Origin: Tretioscincus oriximinensis
Taxonomy: Eukaryota > Chordata > Lepidosauria > Squamata > Gymnophthalmidae
Assembly (NCBI GenBank): GCA_022410635.1
Contig: JAJVDF010000125.1
Span: 443,262 to 507,261 of the forward strand
Direction: 5' to 3'
Length of the DNA stretch: 64,000 nucleotides
Shown: one piece after another, positions 1 through 9,994 of the stretch
How positions within the stretch are numbered: the first letter of the stretch is position 1
How the letters are laid out: each line of letters begins with the position of its first letter
Translations under genes and position numbers: made by a program
Notes under the pieces: model-generated
Told to the model about the DNA's origin: nothing
What the model saw: the letters and a program-made list of their open reading frames with translations, nothing else
The model's database searches: none

Positions 1-452
1 CAGGCATTGCTGACCCACCAGGAGAGTGGGCAGCAGCCATGGCCTCACGCTACAGGGTATGGGGCACAGGGTCTCCTGCCAGGGCCGTGCTGGGCAGACT
101 GCGGGGTTGCCAGGTCATGGTGTGGGCAGTCCTAGGGGACCACGTCACAGGGTGTGGCCTGCCTTTAACTGCCCGGGTGGGTGACTGAAATTGGGAGTCA
201 AGATGCTGTGCCTGCAACCTCCTACTCGAGCAATGACCTATTTCTTTCCAATTTTGGGTTATTTGTTAATTGTTAATTTAAAGTTATTGTTAAGCACTTG
301 TTCACTTTGAATTGTTAGAAGAATTTGGGATGTGTTCCTCAATGTCATGGGTAAGCATTTAGGTTTTGAAGATTGCTAAAACTTAATAAACACTTGTTAT
401 TTTACTACGGGTTGTCGTTCCGTATTTAGCTGTCCCCGGCAAGTTAGTTTGA
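1..452 (+). mobile_element. 3' part of unclassified ~0.95-kb repeat family, copy 1
   Basis: This GC-rich stretch followed by AT-rich DNA matches the 3' halves of the repeats at 49040-49962 and 56684-57690 (the latter reversed). Shared landmarks in order are CTGACC near the start, a GGGCAGACTG-type block, a GGTGGGTGACTG motif, a GACCTATTTCT motif near 236, a GTTAAGCACTT motif near 292, and TTAATAAACAC with an AATAAA poly(A) signal near 385. Similarity continues some 45 bp past the poly(A) signal. The copy runs off the left edge, so its promoter and ORF portion are not visible. It is more diverged than the other two. Class unknown: an LTR or a non-autonomous retroposon are both possible. Confidence 0.65.
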
Positions 453-526
453 CTGGAAATTGGGCAAACTAGACTTGACTCAGTGTGATTCAAATATTGA
501 ATAAGTTCAAGTTTGACCACTCTTTT

Positions 527-582
527 TAAAAATATATTTAAATGTATTTAAATATATTTAAAATGTATTTAAATATACACTG
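527..582. repeat. AT-rich simple repeat
   Basis: Imperfect tandem array of TATTTAAA-type units (TATATTTAAATGTATTTAAA repeated about two and a half times). Confidence 0.7.
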
Positions 583-589
583 ACAAGCA

Positions 590-1880
590 CTTTTTAAACT
601 ATCATTTAGGTTTACAGTAACTGTTTCAATAGAGCAGGGGTGTTTGTCCAATTCATTCAAGCACCAATGGTTTGCTGAATGCCCCCTTTCATAAAAGCAT
701 GTGGTTTGGATAGATGAGAACAGAAATGAATATACATGATTTGAACACATTTGAAGCTCTTATTTGGCACATTGAGGAAGAGGTCTCATAAGCATTAGAA
801 ATTACCCCCACCCCATCAAAAAAGGTAGGCAGCATGAGTTTTTGTAGACTAATCAATGTCACTTTATACCATAGAAGACTTGTCTACAAAATCAAATTTT
901 CTATAGTATAAAATGACATAGACTTCTCTACAAAACCTCAGTTTCTCAAATGGGGATTAAGGTGAATATACAAATCAAGTAATTGTTATTAATATTTTTC
1001 AATGAATCTGTCATTTTATACTGAAGGAAATAAAAACATCTATCAGTGAACCATAACTGTTAGTCAGTGTGTCCATGCTGTTAAATGTTTAGCAAAATGA
1101 ATTCAATATTTATCCTTTATTGAAAAGTACACAGGTGTCTTTTGAGACTTTCCAGGTGTTAATCCAAGCTTATGATACTTCAAATTTAACAATCTCCTTT
1201 AGGGAGAAAGTTGCACTAGCAGAATCTGGTGAGTGTCCTTACATTATTTATAATTTTCTTCGCAGTCTGAATTTACAGTGAGTAAATGGGGAAAAAATCT
1301 ATGTCTCACTTTGTTTGAAGACCCACCTTCTTATATGGTTTTTGGCTAAACAACAACTGCTTGCCACTACTGGGCACTTTATTTTTGTACTTTGGTTTCA
1401 TTGTCATTATTTTTCCTGGGTTCTTCAGGTGTGGTAGTTTGCAAAACCAGAAATGACTTTAATAATATTTGTAGCTGAATTATTTATTTTTATTTTGTTT
1501 TTTAATGATAGGAACATGGAAACTACTGTCTTGTGAGACTATCTGAACTTATATTGAATCTAAGAATAATCTTTCTGAATCAGAAAAATCAACAGTCACA
1601 CATTAAGACTCCAGTGGACCTAATTCTCTTTTAAACTCATCTAAATGAATAACGATTAATAAATTTGACAGCAACATACAGAGATGTTCAAATTCATTTT
1701 TGTGTTTGTAAATTTGGTCAAGCAGTTAAAATTCATGTATGACTACAACAAACTGAACATATCTTGAGTTCAATCAAAGAGAAATTGAACCAGTCTCCTG
1801 CTTGCAAACACAAATGATTTGACAAAACAATTCATTTTAGGCATGGTTTTGACATAGATAAGAGCAATAGGGGGAAAAAA
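590..1880. other. Unique AT-rich DNA with one stem-loop
   Basis: No gene or recognisable transposon. It contains an imperfect inverted repeat at about 839-938 (arms of about 38 bp, roughly 80% matched, spacer about 20 bp), which may be a tiny decayed MITE. Small open frames here show no known motif. Confidence 0.5.
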
Positions 1881-1884
1881 TCAA

Positions 1885-2275
1885 GGATGTTAGAATCTGC
1901 TTTTTTTGCTGCTGCTGCACACTGGGTTGACACCTTCATTGAACTGTCCACCAACACCCCAAGATTCTTTTACTGCTCTGTCACAGAAAGCTTGGTTCCC
2001 ATCTATTAGTAGGAGAACTTGGGGTTCTTTGCCCCAACGTGCATGACTTTGCACTTGCTTGAGTTGAAGTGCATTTGCCACTTAGTTGCCAGTTCACTGA
2101 ATTTCAATAGACAATTCTGGAACTCCTTACAATCACTTTCAGTTTTCACTACCCTGAACAGTTTAGTGTCATCAATGAACTTGGCTCCTTCACTGTTTAC
2201 CTTGGCATCCCTATCATTTATGATTATATTGAAAAGCAGAGGTCCCAGTACAATTCAACTGGCATCATTCAAGCA
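1885..2275 (-). pseudogene. CR1-like LINE reverse transcriptase relic
   Basis: Read on the minus strand, the conceptual translation carries the hallmarks of the second half of a CR1-type reverse transcriptase: a FNI-INDxDAKVN segment, FIDDTKLF (catalytic F/YADD box with the first Asp neighbourhood altered to IDD), SDCKEFQ, KWQMHFNSSKCKVMHVG, and KESWGVG/VSTQCAAAAKKA-like text at the end. In the family these surround the catalytic palm and the thumb. Stops and frameshifts interrupt it; it is a 5'- and 3'-truncated dead copy. The + strand open frame over it is only its antisense shadow. Confidence 0.85.
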
Positions 2276-2392
2276 TACATTTCCAGTGGCTGCACTTGTG
2301 TGCCGGCTTCCACTAAGATAGTAGCACGTATTGTATTGCACTATCTTTGGGGAAAGTACTATAAAAGCTGCTTTTCCCTGGTGTTTTAATAT

Positions 2393-2690
2393 AGAAGAAG
2401 AAGAACTGGGTTCTCATACCCCGCTTTTCTCAACTTTCAAAGGGACTCAAAGTGGCTTACAAGGGTATTTTTGCCCGAAGGCTTACATTCTATCTTCTCC
2501 ACCAGGTTGTGGTGGTTCCCATGTATCTACTTGCAGTCAGTTGCAATTTCTTGCAATTCATGCTTTCAAATAGCTAGGTTTGCTAAACCTACAGGCTAAA
2601 GGAAGGTGCTCACTACTCCCCACTCCAACACAGGGCTTTGAAACCCGATCGCCCAGGCGAGAGACCATTTCCTCAGCAACTGAGCTCAAT
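2393..2690 (-). mobile_element. tRNA-derived SINE, copy A
   Basis: On the minus strand it starts with a tRNA-like head (A-box-like GAGCT(C)AGTTGCTGAGGAAATGG region and a B-box-like CGGGTTTCAAAGCCC segment), then a body, then a tail with TAAGCCACTTTGAG...AAAAGCGGGGTATGAGAACCC resembling an L2/CR1-type LINE 3' end, and terminates in (TTC)n/(GAA)n. The same order is found at 9696-9990 (+) and 29673-29964 (-). Non-coding, RNA polymerase III type by inference. Confidence 0.75.
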
Positions 2691-2699
2691 GTAACATTT

Positions 2700-4156
2700 T
2701 TTTACACTTCTATTATATTAGTATGGTACAAGTGCAGCCAAATGACATAGCAACAGCCATATTAGATTAAGGAAAGTGTGAAACAAAAGTGTGGATGGAC
2801 CCCAGAACACACACTCACTAGCTAGGAACTTTGGGGCACACACACATTTGCTGAGCACTTACAAATAGTGTCCACATTTTAGATTTTAAGCATAACAATA
2901 CATAATTAAACTCCTTTTTTATGTACTGAATCTTCCATTGTTCCATTTCTTTATATAAAATTAAATCCCCCCTCCTGAATCTCCCAGTATTCAGTTTCTT
3001 TAGATGCCCCTGTATTGTGAGAAAGAGAATAAAATTGATATCCAGTCTTTCTTGGCAGCTTATATGATTAGCCATGGCCTCTCTTACTTTTTCTTCAAAC
3101 AGTTCTTTTTTTATATTCCTTCAGTACTGTAGCTACACCTGAAACAGGATATTGACATTGCAATGCTAGAAACGTTGCAGGAAAAAAGAAGGGACAGGAT
3201 CAAAGGACAGATGTAGGTCCTCTCTGGCTTCCTTGACCTCTCTCCATCTCTCCCTCTTGCATTTCCCTCTCTTGTCTTTTTCTGCACCTTCCTTCCTCTA
3301 CCTGTCTCTTTTCTCCCCCAGTTACCTAAAGCTTCAGAACCCCTTATGGTCCTCCCTCTCTCCATCTTACCCTTTCCTATTGCTACTCCTTAACTTCCTC
3401 CAAGCCTTGCTTCAGCTTCTAGACCCCCTCCCCTTTGTGGGGTTGCTCCATCACTTATGTACTTGCACCTCCTCCCCTGTTTGGTGTGTCATCAGTTGTG
3501 GGAGAGAGGGGTATTGCTGGCAGTTGAGTGGCAGATACCAGGGTGGTAATGCTGGGGAGGGCTGCAGCCCAGCCAACTAGCTACCTCATGGATACTCCAC
3601 TGCTTTTAGCAGGAACACAGTAGGTCGATACTGTGTTGCCAGTTGCCCAGAGATAACAGCAGAGCAGCAGGGGCTGTGCAGGTGATGGAGAAGGTAGATT
3701 GGGGAAGTTGAGAAACCTTGAGGTGCCTCAGTGCTCTGCCAAGGTAATTGGAAATGGAGCAGGCCAGGAACCAATTGCAGTGCACTCAGGCCATACCAGG
3801 TACTTCACAGACACTGCTGCAGCCATTAGGAATGCAATAGGTTGCCAGGCTGGGAGCTTTGTGTTGGGTACTAATGGCAGAGTATCTGTATAGTATTGTA
3901 GTTGACTGGATGGCTGGCATTTGATGGTATTCATGGTCACTTTAGCAAGTGATGGCATTTGCGACTGACTAACCGTGAACAGCACAGGATGCCTTTGGTT
4001 ATATTACAGATATTTATTATCAGTTTCCTTCTCTTCCTCTTCCAGTATTGTCAAATGGAATGACTAGTATTGTTGTTTTAAACAAAAAATGTTTTCTTTA
4101 AATTTTATCATTGCTAAGCAGTTAGTATTTGGGGTTTAAAATAATCAGTTAGAATG
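2700..4156. other. Mostly unique DNA; CT-rich tract 3228-3440
   Basis: No gene recognised. The segment from 3228 to about 3440 is strongly pyrimidine-rich (C/T), followed by moderately GC-rich DNA to about 3960. Open frames of 60-115 codons on both strands in this block have low-complexity Leu/Ser/Pro or Arg/Glu composition expected from the nucleotide skew, and I do not treat them as genes. Confidence 0.5.
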
Positions 4157-4278
4157 AAGTCCAGCAAAGAAGCTAGCAGCACTTTGAGACTAACTTGAGA
4201 AAAGTGGTTGGCATAAGCTTATGCCAACCACTTTTCTCAAGTTAGTCTCAAAGTGCTGCTAGCTCCTTTGCTGGACTT
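4157..4278. repeat. 122-bp near-perfect palindrome built from a dispersed element
   Basis: Two 61-bp arms with no spacer, meeting inside AAGCTT (centre between 4217 and 4218). I see one mismatched base pair near the outer end. Each arm is the segment CTTATGCC...ACTTTTCTCAAGTTAGTCTCAAAGTGCTGCTAGCTCC...GGACTT of the dispersed element also found at 9252-9340, 52099-52221 and 52405-52494. The right arm continues to about 4310 with a GACTAACACGGCTATTTCTCTGAAA end that matches the reverse complement of 52099-52130. It is therefore a head-to-head dimer of one repeat type. Confidence 0.95.
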
Positions 4279-4767
4279 TCTGCTAGACTAACACGGCTAT
4301 TTCTCTGAAATTGGTTAGAATGAAGAAATCCAGCAGACGTTTTGTTAAGATTCAGCCAAGTAGATTTTGTATCCTTATAGAATCTGACAGCAATTTCAAG
4401 GGTTAGGGGTTTTTTTGATGTGTCAAACTGGTTTATATGACAGATTAAATGCTAAAGCCAAAGATGTGATTGTTTCATGAATGCAGTAACAGTTTCTCTT
4501 CACTCTTTCCCATAAAGATGTAACAAAATTATTGTTTTTAATTGAATCAATTATGGACACTGAAATGAACATAAACATAGCAATTATGATAATTATGATT
4601 GTTATACAACTGTAGTAATTGATTCTAAAGAATTATATAATGTCTTTTTATTTCTTAGATGACCTGATTTCGAGTAGGAAGACTCACATACAAGGCCACT
4701 ATTATTTCTGTATCCATATCCAAATCTATATATGCCACTTGGAAGAAGTATTGTATTTTTCAGATTA

Positions 4768-5164
4768 AGGCTGCATACACACAGCATATTGCTACCTCGA
4801 TCAGAGCGAGATGAGGAAGATTCCAGCACACAGGTTAAGCATTTTTCAGCAGCCAACCAACAATAAACACCATTTTTCCCAGAATAAACTATTACTGGGA
4901 TATTCAGAAATCATTCCAGGGAACCTCTATCCTCTCACAGCCAACCCCCATCCTCTCCCGAGCATACGCGTGTGCGCAGCAATAATTTCTAGTGGCTGTT
5001 GCAAACGTTCTCGGACTGCACTGCCCCGAGATCAGTGAGCGATATTACGGAACTGGGGCACTGGTCATGGAATGTATAGGCTTGATGTGCACAAGCACAC
5101 CGTTGTTATATTCTGGAATATAGCTTTATAGTGATTTTTAAGTCGTTATGTGCACACAGCCTAT
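4768..5164. mobile_element. Possible MITE with imperfect terminal inverted repeats
   Basis: Left end AAGGCTGCATACACACAGC and right end TGTGCACACAGCCTATA are imperfect inverted complements (GGCTG-RTRCACA core). The interior is more GC-rich than the surroundings and includes CpGs. No coding capacity and no clear target-site duplication. Confidence 0.4.
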
Positions 5165-5267
5165 AAGACATACCTGACCATAAGGTTTTAGAGGAGGAAA
5201 ATAAGGGGAAAATATTTAATTTCTTAATTTATTTTATCCCACTCTATGCTTGTCTCTCGCAAGGAAC

Positions 5268-5580
5268 AGTTAGATTGATTCAAAACTGGTTTAGTGATCA
5301 TATTCAGAGAGTGGTAATAAATGGTTACACATCCAATCGAAAATGTTTCAAGTGGGGTACCACATGGATCTGTCTCGGGCCTAGTGCTGTTTTACATTTT
5401 TATAAATGACTTAGATGAGGGAATTGAAGGAAACTGATTAAATTTGCTGATGACACAAAGCTAGGAGGAGTTGCTAATAATAAACAAGAGAGAGAAAGGA
5501 TTCAAAAAGATCTAGACAAACTGGAACAACAGGCTGAATCTAACAGAATGGTATATAACAGAGAAATACTTACTCTTGGG
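5268..5580 (+). pseudogene. CR1 LINE reverse transcriptase relic
   Basis: Conceptual translation shows GVPHGSVSGLVLFYIFINDLDEG followed, after a frameshift near 5430, by LIKFADDTKLGG and a QKDLDKLEQQAES-like segment. These are the reverse-transcriptase finger/palm motifs of CR1, including the FADD catalytic box at about 5440-5456. Upstream text resembles WFSDHIQRVVINGYTSN. The fragment is flanked by unique DNA, lacks endonuclease and 3' end, and is dead. Confidence 0.85.
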
Positions 5581-5699
5581 TGCACTCTTTTTTCATGGAC
5601 ACTTTTAAGATCAGATGGTGTTTAACTAGATAGAGGAGGTAGATTTCAGATTCCTGTTTCTGAATCCTATGTGACTATGTAAGCTACGTGTAATAAAAT

Positions 5700-6240
5700 T
5701 TGCTAACTGGTGTATTTGTTTCCTACTGATTTTACTCAAGCCAGATTCTTTTAAAAGCTTGCAATGCTGTACAATGCTAAAACATGTGCTGCTACTCTTA
5801 TGAACTGTTTCTTCTCTTTTTAGTGCTAGTTAGAGGTTTTGATCCAATTTATATCCCTCATGCAATGAGGAAAAATATCTGGAATTTTATTCCTCTTCCC
5901 CCTCCTTACCAGAACAGTGTATCAGACACAAGCTATACTCACCATCTATACTGTGAATTATTCCATTAAAATGATGAAGATGATAATTGCTATGATGCAT
6001 AAGAAGGTATATGGCACAGAGACTTGTCTGTACTATGATCATTCAGGCATATCAATACAGTTTTTCCTTTGCTGGCTAAGGCTAGTCTTGCAATCATGCA
6101 CCACAACAGTATATCATTTAGTAGTTTTATTGATAAGAACCTCTTTAGAAAAGAATTGATAAGAAATCTTTAGATATGTATCAACACCAAACAATGCAAA
6201 ACATACAATATACATGTTAAGAAATGGAATAAATTTAGGC
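5700..6240. other. Unique AT-rich DNA
   Basis: Nothing recognised; short open frames only. Confidence 0.5.
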
Positions 6241-6249
6241 AAGGCTAAG

Positions 6250-6910
6250 GTAAAAAGGAATGTGTAAGGTGCAGCATCTTGGCTGATTGTTCCAGACAGC
6301 CGCCTCAGGGCTGAACTCAGGGATGACTGCCATGCCCCTCTTCAATGAGCCCCACCCAGTCCAATGCCAAGCGGGAACCACCTAACTCACTCATGAAGCA
6401 AGCTCTGCCCAGCCAATGCTTAAGGCAGACACCGTTTGGCTCACTCAATGTGAGCCCCAGCCAGCACCTGCTTGAGGCAGATGACCAGAGGATCAATAAT
6501 GTTTGATAGACCTATCAAGGTATTGAGACCCCCTCAATGACTCAAAGTCACGTTCAGCTTCTGCCCCTCCTTAAAGGCCAGTTCTGTGACCCTGAACCCC
6601 TTAAGGGGGGGTCTCTCCAAATATAAGATAGTCAGGGAATATCTGCCACCAATAGGCCATTAACTATCCCTCTTGGCCAGTCAAGATGTGCACCTGCCAC
6701 ACAGCCTTGAAAAGGGGCAAGGGAGGGAGGGTCTTTGGCTTCTCACTGTCAACAGCAGTGTGGGAGGGACAGTCTCCTTAAATTGCAATCCGCAATCCCC
6801 GCCTCTCTCACGTGCATACCTGGCCATCAGCTCCCGGATTCCATTGGACCCAGAAGCTGGAGCTGATGCCCCCATGGCTGCTGCCAGCCAAAATGCCACA
6901 CAGGCAACAT
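6250..6910. other. GC-rich unidentified block with ~55-bp imperfect tandem units
   Basis: Composition shifts sharply to GC-rich. Imperfect units occur at about 6338-6384, 6385-6439 and 6440-6491, sharing CTCACTCA, AGC...CCCAGCCA and TGCTTRAGGCAGA motifs. A TATA-like ATATAAGATA lies near 6620. It could be a decayed LTR or other repeat. The frame on the + strand at 6673-6984 has no recognisable domain. Confidence 0.4.
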
Positions 6911-6959
6911 TTGTCCACGTGAGGCAAGTCCTCTCTCAACAGTTTATTTTTCGCAATTT

Positions 6960-8480
6960 TAACAACCGTTGTCAAGAATTTTAATTTAGAAAGATTTTCA
7001 ATGACGTATAAAAAGTGTGTTGATAGCACAAACACAAATAAAAAAACTCTTTAAATCTGAAAGCATTCTATCTAGGGACATTTAGTTGTTGGAAAAAATA
7101 TTATTTTACTAGAACATTGTGGTTCAAGCATTTTGTTTTCTAAAAAAATGTGGAAATCTTAGGGGTTTTTTATTATGTTGGTGGTGCATGCAAATGTTTG
7201 CTTGAGGCTGCATTCTTGAAACATAAGGAGATAGAAAATGTCATGCCCCTTCTTCCTTTTAAGCATTGATAGCAATCAAGTCACAGGAAGTATATTTCTC
7301 ATATGCTGAACAGAGGTTGCCTGGCAACAAGCTCATTGTCAATTTTTCTTCAGGGTGCAATATCTGTCCGTGTCTGGAACACTATTTATCTTCATTATAA
7401 CTAAGTAATTCAAGCTGTCAACTCTCCTGTGACCACTGGGTATCTGCTTACCATATATTTGATGCTTGACTACACGAAACTAAAATAAAAACCTCGTCAA
7501 CTTTGTGTTTCTGGTGTCATTTAGCACTGGCAAGCTCTCTACTATACATCAATTAATCTGACTTTTCTCTTTTCCAAAGGTGAATATAAAACGATACTGT
7601 TAAAGTTCAATTGTTTAAGATATAATATAAATTTTCTACTTCATCATCAATATTTTCACCATCATCTTACTCAGTGCTAAGCAACCTTGTACTAGTAAAG
7701 TTAAACAGCATCTTTCAAAATACTTGGGAAAGGTGAGAAAGACAAAATATATCAATAGCCCAGGCCCTTCCAGTATACCTGCAGATGCTGCTTGCCCCTC
7801 CTGGTAAGAAACCAACCAATTTACTTTGTGCTTTATCAAAATAACCAATAAAAATGTAATGTACATCTTGAAGTACAACATATTATAAAAGAAAATAATC
7901 AAAATCAAATTATTTTCACTACTGTGAACTTTAAGAGTCTTACTGCTGTTACCAAAACATTCACAACAGATGTAGCAATTTTATTTGTTGCAGCTTTTAA
8001 AAAAGAAGAGGCATCTAAAACCAGTAGTGATATTCAAGTAATTTAACAATCAGTTCACACATCCGAAGCAGCAATTGGAAATGACATCCTAAGTGTCATT
8101 TCCGGTTGCTGATTTTGGGAATGCTATATTAAGTGAAGAACAATCAGAAATGATATTGGGAGGAAGTGAGTGGCACTTTAACAACTGGTTCAACTGAACC
8201 ATTGCGAACTAACTGAAGCCCATCACTGACTATATCTGTTTTTATGAGAAAGATTCCAGTATAAGAACCAGAAGTTTAATCTGTTGATTTTTGTATTTCA
8301 GTGACTCCACAGTCTCAAAACATACGTTTTTTCATCTCAAAAAAGAGAGATGTTTAAAAGTGTAAATGTTTAAAGTGGTTTTTAAATTGTAATTCAATTA
8401 ATGTTGATGGACTATGAATTTGAATTTTATAAAAATGAATTTTGGAAAACAGTTTATAAAAAGAATAAAGGTGATAAATA
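6960..8480. other. Unique AT-rich DNA with a small hairpin
   Basis: No gene seen. A hairpin with 18-bp arms (two mismatches) and a 7-nt loop sits at 8069-8111. Confidence 0.5.
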
Positions 8481-8489
8481 AAGATCAAA

Positions 8490-9080
8490 GGGCACTGTTG
8501 TCAGTAATTTCAAATCCAAAAAGGAGCAAGCCAGGATGTCCTTTCTTGCTTATTTGACTTTAGAATTTTTAAATAAAAAATAAGAGAAAACCCTGTCATA
8601 AAGGAAATAAAGATGAAAATGAATAATTTTAAATAAAATCATTTGTGGATTTATGTTAATGATCTTAAAGTATTCTGTTTGCTTTCAGTTGAAATTTTCC
8701 ACTATTAAAAATGATGGTCAAAGTGCTGGTTTGAAAATTAATGAAAACAAAACCAAGATGTTGGCTGAAAAGGCTAGAGACAGGGATTTTTTATTACTAT
8801 AATTGGATATGATATTAGGGGGGAAAGTTAAAATTTAGGAATCATTTTATCAAAACAAAATATATCTTTCCTCCAAAACAATTATCTAAAAACTCACTTA
8901 GAGATTAAACAAGATATGTGGAATAAATATATATGGTTTTTCTTACTAGGAACAAAATATGTTTTAGAGACAAATATTTTACCCACAAAGTTGTTTTTAT
9001 TTCACTTGATACAATTGATAAGAAAGGTTTTGGCTAACAGAATCTCTCAAAACATATAGGTAAGGATAAAAAAACCTCAC
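8490..9080 (+). pseudogene. L1-type LINE ORF2 relic (reverse transcriptase)
   Basis: The decayed translation preserves the L1 order: GSKPGCPFLLI (cf. the GTRQGCPLSPLLFNL block), then SAGLKINENKTKM followed by MLAEK (the G-KIN-NKTKML block after the ADD box), then LFQNNYLKTHLEIKQDMWNKYIWFFLLGTKYVLETNILPTKLFLFHLI, corresponding to the EIK-DL-KW--L-LSLLGRI-VIKMNVLPK-LFLFQ-IPI region. Several stops and frameshifts are present. The copy is 5'- and 3'-truncated and AT-rich. Confidence 0.75.
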
Positions 9081-9251
9081 AAATGTGTATATACGATATA
9101 ATAAATATGATAAAATTATATTATATATAATTATATAACCGTAAGTATAAATATATTCACAAGATTATAATTTATCTGGTTAAAAATTAATCAATCCCAA
9201 TTTATGGCCTTAAAGTTCCTCAGTCACGGGATAACACTTGAATCAACATCA

Positions 9252-9340
9252 TCAGCATCTGAAGTAGACATGTCTACGAAAGCTTATGCCACTCACTTTT
9301 CTCCTGTTAGTCGCAAAGTGCTACTAGCCCCTTTGCTGAT
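9252..9340 (+). mobile_element. Fragment of dispersed element with hammerhead-like core (defective copy)
   Basis: Order: GCAT, CTGAAG, hairpin TAGACATGTCTA, CGAAAGCTTATGCC, then CTTTTCTC...GTTAGTC-CAAAGTGCTACTAGC and CTTTGCTG. It matches 52405-52494 but has lost three bases in the CTGAAGAAG stretch, so the putative catalytic core is incomplete here. Confidence 0.8.
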
Positions 9341-9695
9341 CTTGAGTCAACAGTTTGCGAAGACAAGCAGTTTATTACTGCTGAAGGAGCCAAAGAGCTA
9401 CACAAAAAATTAAACTTTTGAGTCTGACACAAATGCCCTATACAATTTAATTCCTTTATTCTTGGAAATTTACTGCCTTCATGGTGGGCAAAATGTAAGA
9501 TTGGGGGCGGGGGATATCTAATGCTTGCAATTTAGTAGATTCATCAATAGGTTAGAGGAGCACACTCATTACACCACCAGGCTGAAACCTAGTTGTTCTT
9601 CTCTGTCATGAAGGGTGCTATAAATCTATAACCTTTTTTACTACTTGTTTTGAAGATATAATAGATGGGAGAGGATGATATGCACTCCTTTTATG

Positions 9696-9990
9696 CAGGC
9701 ATGAATGATGCAGTTACTAAGGAGATAGTTTCTTATCTGAGAGATCGGATTTTGAAGCCGTGTGTTAGACATGGGGAGGGGTGAGCACCTTCTACTAGCT
9801 GTAGCTCTAACCAATGCAGCTTTTGAAAGCAAGAATTGTAAGAAATTGCAGTTGACTGCAACTAGATATATGGGAACCACCACATCCTGGTGTGGAAGAG
9901 AGAATGTGAAAAATAGCCTTGTAAGCCGCTTTGTGTCTCTTTGGATGAGAAAAGTTGGATATAAAAATCTAGTTCTTCTTCTTTATTCTT
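9696..9990 (+). mobile_element. tRNA-derived SINE, copy B
   Basis: Sense copy of the SINE family also at 2393-2690 and 29673-29964. A-box-like GATGCAGTTACTAAGGAGA is near 9705-9725, B-box-like CGGATTTTGAAGCCGTGTG at 9746-9764, the body contains GGTGAGCACCTTCTACTAG, and the tail has GTAAGCCGCTTTGTGTCTC and AAAAGTTGGATATAAAAATC ending in TTCTTCTTC. The open frame at 9762-10037 lies wholly inside the SINE and is not a gene. Confidence 0.75.
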
Positions 9991-9994
9991 TAAA

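Noticed and set aside
2019..2321. 100-codon + strand frame
   Set aside because: Antisense shadow of the CR1-like reverse transcriptase relic.
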